Part shown: positions 27,901 through 39,700 of the stretch, piece by piece
Layout: every line of letters begins with the position of its first letter
Numbering within the stretch: position 1 is the first letter of the stretch
Assembly (NCBI GenBank): GCA_036345935.2
Contig: JADWOT020000005.1
Coordinates: 6,815,960 to 6,879,959 of the forward strand
Source: Taenia hydatigena
Taxonomy: Eukaryota > Platyhelminthes > Cestoda > Cyclophyllidea > Taeniidae
Direction of reading: 5' to 3'
DNA length: 64,000 nucleotides
Translations under genes and position numbers: made by a program
The notes under the pieces: model-generated
Databases searched by the model: none
Told to the model about the DNA's origin: nothing
What the model saw: the letters and a program-made list of their open reading frames with translations, nothing else

Positions 27901-28780
27901 TGCAGGACCGTCTCAAGGAACTTAAGGCTTTTATTCCAAGCTCAAATTGCCAAAACTGCTTGACATGAGATACCAATTCTTGATTAGACCAACTAAATCT
28001 TGGTGGCGAGTTGACTGTAGAGCTGGAGTCTGTAATATGTCAGACCTTATCAATAATGCCCTGTGAATGTATTAAAGTCAGATGCTTTCTACGGGTGAAT
28101 GACGAATAACTCGCATTTTAAATAACACACTTCCTTGTAATACAAGCAAATTCTACAAGCATTCGCTCAAAGTTGCAATACAAGTGATGCTGAAGTGCAG
28201 ATTATAATCCTGGACGAAAAGATAATGTGAATAACTTTGTACCTTGCCCGAAAAATTTCGCAATATTCTTTAAAAATGACTGACTAAATTTGTGATTAAG
28301 GAAATGGCAGTAGCTTAGAACTTTGGGCACTTTTCTCAGCTTAATAAGCTATTAAGGACAACATTTTACGAGACAGCCAGCACTAGATTCCATGGAGCTA
28401 CCTCATATATCCGTAGCAAATAATGCTAATCAGCTTATACAATAGCAATGATGAGAACATTTTATTAAAGTATGTAAGCATTGCAAGCACATAATTGACC
28501 ACTTTGTTCATGCGAGCGGATATACTCGGAAAAATCTGCGTCAACACCTGAATAAAGCTTAGGTTTTACATTCTTTGAAAACTCACTGAATCATTTTAAA
28601 CTCCTTAAACATTTTGCTCTTCGTATAATTCAATGTCATAAAAAACTTTTTTCATTAAGATGGAGTTAAAATATCCTAAATGTAAGGTCATGCGCTTTAG
28701 GCTCGGTTGATGCGCCAGTTTAAACACGTTAATAATCTGATTCATTGTAGATCTTTGAGTCATACCCATAATTGAGTAGT
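21961..28780. other. Non-coding stretch
   Basis: AT-rich apart from a mildly GC-rich patch at about 24320-24560. One AAGATCAAA (TCF-like, minus strand) is at 22194-22202. No gene seen. Confidence 0.55.
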
Positions 28781-29006
28781 CACGCAGTTTCTTTCAACCG
28801 GCCGACGACATAAACACTGCACTACTTGGAGGCCTCTCTATCCGTCATTACGGGTTCTTCGGTCAGGGTGGGCTAAACCCGTTCAATCGTACACCTAGCG
28901 TGTGGTTTTGAGACGATAGTCGAGTCGCGGGAACGGCAGCATCCTCACATACATGCATACATGCCTAAATCCATACATACATACAAGCGCACGACCGCAC
29001 CTTCTT

Positions 29007-29025
29007 CTTTGATCTTCACCGCGCG
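29007..29025 (+). promoter_or_regulatory. TCF/LEF-type site C with adjacent ACCGCGCG
   Basis: CTTTGATCTT is followed by CACCGCGCG, in a GC-rich patch (about 28790-29030) with ACAT/CATA repeats. Confidence 0.45.
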
Positions 29026-29498
29026 TTCACAACATTCCGTATGTATAATGAAAAGTAAACGGCAGCAACCAGCTTGTATTAAGTTAGTCTTCATAACATA
29101 TGGAACCATTGAGCAGTAGAAAATCAGGAATTCGCGAGGAAGCAATTGCTCTGATTAACACTTGATGTTCCACATCTGCGTGATGACCATCAGTAAAAGG
29201 GGGAAAATTAAAGCAAGTTGATGAAGGAAAGAAATTGTTAACTAATTCCGCTCAATTTCTTGGGTGCAAGCTAGAATATAAAAAAAAACACTCAAAAGTA
29301 AATTTTTAGATAAAAGGTGATAATGAAATCAGAAAATCACCATAATTGTCCAGCTAGACAGGCGTCAGATTTTTTGAGGGGAGCAGCGTAGTTTATCATC
29401 GCTCAGTTTGTCTTTGTAAGGTGGTGTGGGATGCGGCCGGAAAAACATGGGCGATAAAAGCCTAGATGCCGGCGGACATGCGGCCGAAAGTTAAGCGG

Positions 29499-29524
29499 CT
29501 TTGATCTTTGCCGCGCAGCTGCAT
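29499..29524 (+). promoter_or_regulatory. TCF/LEF-type site D with adjacent GCCGCGCA
   Basis: CTTTGATCTT is followed by TGCCGCGCAGCTGC, nearly the same as site B about 7.8 kb away. Upstream are several GCCG words (29460-29490). The two sites share little sequence beyond the motif, so it does not look like a transposon copy. Confidence 0.5.
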
Positions 29525-30700
29525 TCCACTCGCTGCGTAGACATTGGCACATTACATTCTTCCAAACGCAAACAGCTGGAGGCTTTTCTTTACAGGGCAT
29601 TCTTTCAAGCACAGTTAATTCAATGAATTTATAAAAAGAGATGAACCCCGTTTCATGGAATATCTTTGACTTTGGGCTAAGATTGTGCTCATCATATTGC
29701 CTCTATTTTCTTAACAAACTGGCTTTTTCACATCAAACACTAACACGTCACTTCTTAAAATAATTGACAAATCATCAAACAAAATAGTTCAAAATAAAGT
29801 GCTTTAAATTTAAGGCTTTTTCAGGATGTACATGACTCGACATTACTTGATTACAAAAAAACTTTGAGAGGAAAAGAATACAGGTTTTCATGTAACCTTC
29901 GGCCACTCGTAGCGGTCGCCTATATTTAGAGATAATTGATCAACTTATCCTTCTTCCTACGCAGAAATAGCACTAAATTAGCTTCAAAGCATCCTAGTTC
30001 TTAATATATCTAAATAACCTCGTCACACAAATAATTATGCTGATAAATCTTACCATCTCTTAGTTATCACTTTTGGCATGTATAAGAAGACTGTTTGTAT
30101 ACATTTATTGAGTTGTAATTTAATGCTCCAATTACAAAATAGTTTATCATTAGTATTTTACAAATCATCGCGTATATCGAGACTGTGCAAAAAGACGTTT
30201 GATTGCTTTCTTAGCAAATTCTACAAATATGAACACTTTGACCATCTATGATTAAGGACATGCTATTTGGTTACAAGTAGCTGCATTTTAAAAGGCAAAT
30301 TTTTATGATATCAAGCCATTTATATTACTAACAATAAGTTATCTCACCGCTGCCTTACAATCTACAACCAAAACTCTGAGCATAAAGCCCTGTCTACTAA
30401 TGCAAGAACTCAAAATGTAGTAGTTCCCCATTATTTTATAGTATGATTGTAAAGTCGCATACAGTTGAGGCGGGACAGTGGATAGGGCAACAATGTGTAT
30501 TTTTACGTCACTCACTCTCTTTCCTGCTTTCTTTCTTTCTCTTTCGTGTTCGTCGCAGACCCATACACAAAATGAAATGGTCTTCACACGTACACGTGCG
30601 TGCGTGCATGTGCCTTTTTGTATTGATGAGGTTGGTATTGGTGATGGGGCCGAAGGTTGTGGCAGTTGGGTTAATGATGTCCACCGTGACCCCCTCGCAG

Positions 30701-30740
30701 ATAGGCTGTGGCGGTGGCGGCGGCGGCGGCGGCGGCGGCA
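30701..30740. repeat. GGC/GGT trinucleotide repeat
   Basis: An imperfect then perfect GGC run, open in several frames but flanked by other simple repeats and with no splice context. I read it as non-coding. Confidence 0.85.
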
Positions 30741-30743
30741 TGG

Positions 30744-30754
30744 CCTTTGATCTT
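30744..30754 (+). promoter_or_regulatory. TCF/LEF-type site E beside a GGC run
   Basis: CCTTTGATCTT sits three bases after a (GGC)n tract. On the minus strand that tract reads GCCGCC repeatedly and includes a GCCGCCA match to the Drosophila helper. A (GA)n microsatellite follows. Confidence 0.45.
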
Positions 30755-30763
30755 CCAGCGAGC

Positions 30764-30770
<7 letters not shown>

Positions 30771-30802
<32 letters not shown>
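30771..30802. repeat. (GA)n microsatellite
   Basis: About 16 GA units directly downstream of TCF-type site E. Confidence 0.95.
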
Positions 30803-30804
<2 letters not shown>

Positions 30805-31762
30805 CAGGCAAGAGAATGAGAGACCTCAATAGGGACACACTGCGTACGTGCACGGACTTAATGTTGGCAGCTGCGTGTTCCAGCTTGAGACTTGTGGTGA
30901 CTCGTTCCTGTTGCATGTCCACTGGAATTGTGATAGCATCGCAATCGCGAAGCGATCGTTTGACTCTATAACAGCCCCTTCTGGGTCTTGTTATCAATTT
31001 CCTCCATTACCAAACACGCACCACGTGCTCTAATGGGAAGCTGTGAAATAACCGATTACAGAATAATCCATTAAATACCGTTTGTCAGATTAATTTTGGG
31101 TAGATGAGTAGTGTAATTACGTTGATTTTCCAAAAAAAATGCGGGTGTTCAACTTTACATTAGTGAAAGCGGCTTCTATTTATTTATACTTACATTACTG
31201 CTTCCACCACTTTGCCTATTAATTTGGCACTCTCAAACATCACTTAGTCCTGCTATCATTAATTGATGCCTGGTTCGGATACTAATTTCTTTTGCACTTT
31301 AGAAGAGTTTCTCGGGTAAACATGACGTGTGCGTCAATTGTTGTGAAGTTGGGCGATAGGATTAGCAAGATGTTAAAATCTATGGCAATGTTTGCATCAC
31401 ATGACTTGAATAAATATTAGTCGCGAGTCCTTGCGTTTGTCAATTTAATGAACTTTATGTGGCATTCATGTTAGGGTGTAAAGATGAAGCGAAACCTGTG
31501 ATACCTCTCTACGTTCTTTTATAGCACTTCCGTTGTACTGATGCACAAATAAACGCATGTTATTTGTGAAGCTGCACGACATTTTGATGAAATTAGTGAA
31601 GTTCTTTGAATGAGGGCAGGCTAATTAGGGTAAATTTTTGTGACTTGGAAAACATAATTGGTTAGAACCTGGATTACACTGAGCCAAAGTCCTCTTGAAT
31701 ATTTCAAGATAATTGTATGCTTCTTTAGAATCTCCTCGTGCCTCTGGAACCGCATTTACACT

Positions 31763-31768
<6 letters not shown>

Positions 31769-31804
<36 letters not shown>
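31769..31804. repeat. (CA)n microsatellite
   Basis: About 18 CA units, the longest in the window. Confidence 0.95.
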
Positions 31805-31807
<3 letters not shown>

Positions 31808-31809
31808 TC

Positions 31810-34800
31810 GTCATCGAATTCTCACACAGAGGAAACTAAAGGGATTTGCAAGAAATTAGGAAATTTTTTTGGATCAAATACCCACGTGCGCATGTGCTAA
31901 GCATGGGAATTTATGCAGAGCTTAGTGCCTGATTGACACTGTTACGGAAGATGCGGAAATTGTTGATGCAAGTAAAATGGAACTAAGCGTTCTTGCACAT
32001 ATTTGCATTACAAGTAATAATGACATTTTTAAATTGCATAATACCCAAAAACTGATGGAAAGACTTCTGTACAACCCAAATCTATTCGCGTTGCTATTGT
32101 TGCAGTGTTCGCACCAATGACTTTTTGACCGAAACATTTTAATTAAAGGACATTTTAAAACCGCTTGATATATTTTTTGCAGTTAAGTACCTCTAAAATA
32201 GGTATGCACCTTGCGTATATTAAACGAAAATCAACCTTCGAATTGTGAACACGGTACAAAGCCGCGCAATTTGTATCAAGTGCGGAACGTGTTTAAACAA
32301 ATGAAGTGGAACGAATTGGTAGTTAGGCAGCACCATGAATCAATCTTATGAGTGGAAGGGCACTTTCTTGCCTCCATTTAATCAGCGTTAAAATAGTCGA
32401 ATGAGGCTTTTAGTCAAACCATATGTAACTCTATCGCATTGTATGAAGGAGCATGATACAAACTTGATTTGATAATACCACTTTAGTAATCTTTCCAGGG
32501 TAGAAAGTAATAAAATTTGGCTATTTTTACTTAGCTTGGACCTTACATCTGACCGCGCTTAATTTGAACTCATGGATTTGAACTATCTTCCCTTCTTGTT
32601 AGCAATTATGGTATTATCACTAAAAGGATGCACTTTTATCCTTTACGATGGCTTGATGTAAAAGTGTTTGAATGAAATTTCCACACTTCGTTTGTTCCGT
32701 GCGTCCTCTTGATGAGTTATTTTAATAGAATTTAACCTAATGCTCCATCCTTTTACTAAACAATGGTGTTTTGTCAATTGCTTTTTGGTAAGATGCATGA
32801 AAGAATTCAAATTATCCCAACAGCCTTTGGCATGAAATTGCTAATGCCAGAAAAGAAGTGTCCTTCGCAAATACACTGCATATTGTTTTTTCTTATCTGC
32901 AAAGGCTTAAAAAAACAATGCATTCGTGGAATTTTATTATTCACTCCACTGTTTAGTCTTAAACTTCTTACTCATTTTCACGTAAAATAAGGCGTTTATT
33001 ATTCATATACTGTCAAATCCCAATTTGTTAATCATGAGTGGTAGAAGACGCAACAGCAACAAATTTCGTGTTCAATCACATCTTGCAGAAATCTTATGGT
33101 TATTTGCTATTTAGCACAGCAATATGAGTAGTATAAGTGAAGTTCCGCCAATATTTTGTTGGTAAATAGAATAAGCTTTCGAAAGGGGGATAAAAAACTC
33201 GGGACACTTTACGTGGTCAAGCAAATGGCCTACTCCAGGTGGCCTAAGCAGATGATGCTCCACGGGACAGTTCTTTGTTCCCGAACATCTTGGCCATGTG
33301 CATCCTCGTGCCCAGTGGTACGCGGCAGCAAATTTCCTTTATGCATCACCGTCCTACTGCAGGGAGCGTTCAAAACACTGGTTCACTTGAGCCTCAAACG
33401 GTCTATAGGTGAAAGCTTACAAACGCGTTTTAGGTGGAAAAACATTCATAAAATCTAGACTAAGACTCTGCATGTGGCGTGTTTACAACCGAAAGATTTA
33501 TTGGCTTAGTGTTGGAATTCCCTGCAACCTATTCAATTTGGAAAGTGCCTTAGCATAACTCATCAATGCAGTTGTTAGCCTAATGTGAATCAAATGGATC
33601 AAAACATATTTAATTTGACTTCTTCATTCAATCATGAAGTTTTTGGCTTCGCAGTATGCAGTGTTATTTACCCGTAAAAGTAATAGTGCGTACTCAAAAA
33701 TGGTAGAATATAATTTGCGTTTTCAAACTGACTGCTGTCCTTTACACTGTCTTGAGTAATTTTGTATGTGTGTATCAGGCGCTGTGCTTAAGAAACGTAC
33801 GCGAATTATACGAAAAGCCCTCAAGTAACAGGATCCCGGTTTGAAGAGGCTTCATATTTCAAGATGGCTTCAGGCAGTCGACATTTGCCAAAGGTTACCA
33901 CCACAAAGATCACGGTCTTAGTGGATGAAAGCGCCGTAAAAGCATATTACAGCATTTTTTTTTGGAAAAAAAAAGATTTGTTTAAACGAAGCGTGATTGG
34001 CTGGTTTTAAAAATTTTTAACTGATTTTTTAAAACCAGACTTGGAAGCTGCAGGGTGAAGTGCGTGTGTGCCTTGTATCAAAGTCAGTACTTTTCAACTG
34101 CCAACGTATCACTCTTATCAAGTCGACAATCACTAATTTACCACTTCTGTTTTAACAATGGTTAGTGAGCTGACCTTTCGTATGACTAAAATAGTAAGGA
34201 TAAATGGGAAATCAAACTGTTAGTAGGTTAATCTTGGGGCGAATTAATTTACTTTTCACTAATATCTCAAAATATTGTAGTCACTGCTTTTATTTTGTTT
34301 GATATTGGTGGAGGTTTTATGCTAAAAGGAAATCACAGAGTCACCCTTTGTGCATCTAGAGTCCGAGCTTGAAAAAAAGTCAACTTGATGACTTGTAGAA
34401 AAGCTCCCAAATTGTCATATAATGTTAGGTGAAGCATCGAATCAAGGAACTATGAGAATGGCTCATCCTTTTTCAGATGACCAAGCTGATTGGTGTTTAA
34501 TAGTGTATACAAGCACAGCATGTTTAGGATGTTGATACTTGACGGACAGGTAGCGAAAGTCAAACTGTGTTGACCACCAAAAGTTGATTGACATTGTCTC
34601 ACTGCTCCAGTCCTCTGATCGACGGGTGCGTTTGTGTATTCATGCAAGTTTGTGTGATGAGGTTGGTAGTTTTCAGTTTTATCTACCCTCAGCAAACCCC
34701 TTCTACCACCTGTAGGTTTGTGCTCAGTGGAAAAAAGAATGAACTGATGTGATAGGACTGCCAGCATCTGCTAATAGTAAACCTCAATGCAATCCATATT

Positions 34801-36070
34801 CCTGCTTTAATGCTAATGGTAAACCTCTCCGTTTTACAAATAAAATACGACACTGGCATCAAGGGTCTGAGGTGCAAATACAAGCTGATTAATAGTGAAG
34901 GATTATCAAGGACTATACAGAGTTGTTTTTCAACTACTCAATGACACAATTCCTCCACTCTTTAAGTTCATGTGGCGTTTCGCTCTATGATTTACAAGGT
35001 TAGAAGAAAACTGCCTTCAGTGCCATAGGGTAGCCTTTCTCTAACATCTCGAGATCTCTGACAAACGTGATTGTGACGTTTGCTGGAAATTCGCTGAAAG
35101 AAGTGAATACCGAAATCTCGTCACTTTGGGTGCGGCGTCATTAACTTTACAATGCAATTTTTTGTAAAATTAAATCAGATTTATTTGTCAACTAATTAAA
35201 ACTGCAACTATAGTTCTTTTAAATAGTTTTTATGAAAGTACTTATTTCACGACAGAACTGTGACACCTAAGCTTCAATTATTGTCCCCATCATTGCATCA
35301 CCTTTCCCACGAAACGACGGCTAGACTAGCTTGGTGTACGAAGAAAAGCTTGTGCACGCATTATCATGCACATTTTGTGCATGACCCTTTTGGCCATTGA
35401 AAGCCGTTCAAGGATCCCAAAGCAGTGGATTGTATGAGTGTATCTAGCTTAACGCATCATCCGGCTCTTTATATAATCCTTCGCCACTCAAGCCAAATGC
35501 AGCCGTGATAAATTAACTACTTACGCATCCAAGAAGGGACTACTTGAGGGACCGGTGAGGTCTGGCTAACAAAATGAGGGTGTATTGGATGGGACCGAGA
35601 GATTGGTTATAATCAAGAGCAGTATGCAAGTTCACAAACGTACTTGATACGAGAAAACAATCAATCTTAGGTTGGACCGTAATTGGACTAACGTGCAATG
35701 CTGTGACTTTGGCAAGCCCACATCTCCTCCTCTTAGGCCATCCTACCCCAAACGCTCTGCATTTTGGCACTACAAGCGATTGCTAAACAGCTAGGAGTGG
35801 CTTGTTCTTGCTTTCTTCCACTGTACTAGTTTTGGCAATGGGGTCATTGGTTCGTTTAAAACCTGGTGAATGAAATCCAACATTAATAAAAGTTAAAGTC
35901 ACCAAAATTTATAAAACACCATTTTAATGCCAAAATAACCGTCTCTACTTTAACGTCAAAAAGACGCTTTCATTTTGAAGTTAGTGGAAAATTGTCGTGG
36001 AAGCTAGATGGTGACACAGACTCGAAAATTCTGTTGTTATAGTCCAATGTATTAACGAAGGAAAAATCAA
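31810..36070. other. Proximal upstream region of Post-2, no gene seen
   Basis: Only short unsupported frames. Any promoter or 5' exon of Post-2 would lie here or further upstream, but I cannot identify one. Confidence 0.5.
34001..34038. repeat. 13-bp inverted repeat
   Basis: CTGGTTTTAAAAA and its complement TTTTTAAAACCAG are separated by 12 bases. It is AT-rich and possibly incidental. Confidence 0.7.
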
Positions 36071-36071
36071 T

Positions 36072-36099
36072 ATTTTTGTGCTAATTTTATTCAGGCAAA
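36072..36099 (+). promoter_or_regulatory. Splice acceptor just upstream of the Post-2 start (5' UTR intron or SL trans-splice site)
   Basis: A T-rich tract runs into TTTTATTCAG, with the AG at 36093-36094, and the ATG follows after only GCAAA. An acceptor this close to the start means the mature 5' UTR is supplied either by an upstream cis-spliced exon or by a spliced leader. Flatworms use spliced-leader trans-splicing; which applies here cannot be told from the sequence. Confidence 0.6.
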
Positions 36100-36793
36100 A
36101 TGGCCAGCATACAAAACACGTTTGATCTTCGCAACCCATACACGTCTTCTGGAATGATCAACAGCCAGCCTGGCGTTTTTTCCCAGCCCTCCAGTCAACC
36201 ACCTCAGTCAACGCCGCAGCCGATACCATCCGAGTCAGATTACCACAGCGGCGCAGCTGATTATTCTATTTCTTCGTTTTCTCGCATTCCCTCTGCTTAC
36301 CCATTACAACAATTGATGCAGCAGTCTTCCAAAGCTGCCACTGAAATGCCTTTCCGAAAGCCTGCACCGCAGTCGGACTTTCTTTCTGATCTCTCCGGAT
36401 TTGTTGGTAACGGCTGTGTGGCGAACAGTGAATTTGCTAACTCACCATCCCTGCAAGCAGCAGCTGCTTTAGCCGCACAACATCGTCCACTCTATCGACC
36501 TTTTAACACAGAGGCTCCCTCACCACCTCAGTCCGCAGGTCGACTCAGAAGCCCTCCATTCAGTTCTTCTGGAAACCCGCCTCCTCGTAGTTCCGCTGAA
36601 AGCGAGCAAACGCTTGGTGATTCCAAGTCGTTGGGAGCGTTATTGAGGGAAATCGCTGGAGTACCGGCGTCAACTTCTGTCTCAGCTGGAGCAGCGGCAA
36701 CAATGAACACCCTGAGACAGGCTAGTGTCGGCGGTTCTGGAAGGATTGGCGACATGTCCAGATATGACAGTCCCAGTATTCCAGGTTTTGGAG
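36100..36793 (+). CDS. Post-2: Post-2 exon 1
   Basis: First coding exon, 231 codons plus one base. It is rich in Ser, Pro and Gln near the start and carries an Ala run (SLQAAAALAAQ) at mid-exon. The donor is GGAG|GTAGGC. Reading on into the intron would add six residues and a stop, so this exon is not a complete gene. The protein begins MASIQNTF. Confidence 0.88.
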
Positions 36794-39700
36794 GTAGGCT
36801 TAAACTTTACGAGTGAAGCAACGAAAAATTGCAAACAATTCAAGATAGTCTCGACGAATTAAAGTGGAAATGAAGCCGAGTTCATGTCGTCTTTGGGTAA
36901 ACCAATGCTTTTTGTTTGCAGTGATGCTTTAGAAAATTGTACAAGAATAAGAGCTAATCCAAAATGCATAATTACTTAAACATTGCATATTTTGGGGTGA
37001 GCATTAAATGCACGTAAATGAAGGAGACAAATTCAAACACTAGAATATTAGGACGCATAGAATCAAATGTGGCTTAAATGCCTCCTTTTTTAAGGATATT
37101 CAAGTCAGAGTCTGGCATTTTAAGCTATGAGGAATATTCAAATTAAAATAATGTTTATCAATAAATAGCGATGTTCATGTAAATAAGCCACCGATTAAAC
37201 ATTTTTCATCATCATTTCTACTCTTACAAGAAAATAAACAAATCAGAGGTAGTGTCACACATTAGGTCAAACAGATTCTGACGTTGTGAAACGGCAAAAA
37301 CATCTATGCTAATGTTTTATCGTTGGGGTCACAAATCAGTTCTCGTTTTATTTTGCGAAAAGCGGTGTTTTAAGCCAGTGGCAAGTGACTTTAGATGTTT
37401 AAGTTTTGACTGCTCATTTGATAGTTAAAATGACATTCTGTATCGCAGACCAATGGTTCCGTACAAACTAGACAGTGTAAAGTCAATGTATTTTTCAAGA
37501 GACTGTGACTCATCAAGTTATTAACACGTTTATATTAGTTTTAAAACAAGTTACTGTTCAAGTAATTTTTACAACTGTCATGCTTATTGACACTTTCCAA
37601 CCTGCCAAACGGCTTTAAATTTGTAGTGCTATGTAGTTTTATACCAAAGTTGTAGCAGTTCCAATTACTTTATTTAGTGATTGCATGAGCTATTTGCAGT
37701 CGCTTCAAAATTTATCTGTCAATTAAAGTGTTCTTAAGCCACACAGAATATTTATAGATAAAAAGAAACATATGCAATTTTCCTTATTTTTCCACAGGAG
37801 TTGGTGAACAGTCTTTGCTGGGACAACAGCATCCGTCAGAAGGATTCCTGGATACTTTGACAAGTGGAACACCTGGACGATTACCCCCTCCACCACGAAG
37901 CCTCTTCCAGTCGCCTTCGAACGGTCTGCAACATCCCCATGCCGCAGGCATGATGTCTCCAGTGCTGTCTCCACCTACATCTCACCAACCACCACCACCG
38001 CCACCACCATCATCGCATCAGCAGTACTTCGGACCTCAGCCGAACCAGCCACAATCCCATGGAGCGCCAACTCCACCAGGCCTTTTTCAGACCCCGCGAA
38101 TAGCTAACAGCGTTCAAGCGGCTGCCGCCGCTGCAGCTTTGGCCTTGGGAAACGGCCCTGGTCCGATGGCTCCAATTCCAACCTCCTCGGATGTCACCAA
38201 CCGACTGGGGCCACCTCCATGCTTTATGCCATCTTCAATGATGCCAAATAACGGAGACGAGGATGGTAAGCTTTCAAAAATAAGTCCATTTCTGTTAAAA
38301 TGGCTGTTTTGGAACAAATGCATGGCAAACTTTCATTCGCATCTTTAGATGCGCCTCGTGGAAGGAAAAAGAGGAAGCCGTATACACGATATCAAACGAT
38401 GGTACTTGAGAATGAATACCTTGTGGCCACCTATATCACTCGCCAAAAGCGATGGGAGATCTCATGCAAGCTTCACTTAACAGAGCGTCAGGTTCGTAGT
38501 TATAAGCCGTTTTTCGATCGTACTTTTATAGTTAATGGGTTAATTGCTTTACTCCTAATAAAAGGGAAGTCATGCCTCTTGCCCGAATAAGCCAAGCAAA
38601 GATGTAGCATTAAAAAGTTACCCCCATTGCGGTTCAAACTTAAATGTCTAGCAGTTACTGCAATGCTTTGGTAGTTTGCTTAACCCTTGGTTCGATTACG
38701 CTGCAAATGAGTCCTCGCAGATTGTACTTCCGCTTGGTGGTGTAGCCTCCGGCCTATGTCAACAGCCCCAGCACTTTTAAACAACTCAAGGTGCTACAAT
38801 TACAAATTTCTTGCATGGGGGTTGGGCACTAAGTAATGAAGTGAAATTTTTATGGTATTGGCATATAAGTGCCAATTTAATTGAAAACTCACGTACCTTC
38901 TCACAACCCATTCAGTGTAAAAAGTTATAGGAACTTATCAAGAGCAAAAAGGTATGTATCAAGTTTAAAGTAAGCCCCATCTTAACTTAACGCAAAACGA
39001 CTTATTATCAGACCAGTTGATCTGTACTTAATTGAAGATTCAGTCTAAAGCGTCAAGAATTTCAACATTCAAGTAAACAGCATAAGTTAGTATTCTAAGA
39101 TGGTAATCAAAGCCCAGTAAACGGGATCGCTCAATTTTTTAAGGCAGTATCTTACATTTTTGCACTAAAAATCTTAACAAATGGTTCTGGTGAGTTTGCT
39201 TTTTGGTTTAGTAAGTCGATGGGTTCTTTATTTTGTGCCAAAAATTGTTCACCACTTATTGTTTATTTAAAAAGCTTGTTTTCAATTACAAAAGTGATCC
39301 AAGTCTGTTAAAAGAAATGCATATTTAGGTGAAGGTATGGTTCCAGAACCGAAGAATGAAAAGCAAGAAGTTACAAGCTCGCGCACCAAACTTGAATAGT
39401 ACAAACAGCAAACATGATAGCAGTGGAGCGGAGGAAGGACATGGTGGTGGAGCTGGTGATGGGGGTGGAGGATCCCGCAGTGGATGCCCTAGTACTGTTT
39501 CAAGTTTGGACTCGGGTGCTCCATCACAGCACCCCAACAATCTGCAGTCCTCGTACAATAGTGCTGGTGGTGGGAGTGGAGGTGGGGCTTACCCTGGTGC
39601 CCCACCGCCCTTTCACTTTACCTCCTCCATGAAGATGGATCCTAGTAAGAGTCCTGGCCAACAGTCGGATGGAAAAGACTCGGTAAACACTGATTTCGCA

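Noticed and set aside
30443..30997. Several overlapping open frames rich in Gly, Arg/Glu or Leu/Ser
   Set aside because: They are produced by the GGC and GA microsatellites and have no splice or domain support.
36119..36128. GTTTGATCTT inside Post-2 exon 1
   Set aside because: It encodes TFDL in the reading frame and differs from the island motif at the first base. It is better explained as coding sequence.
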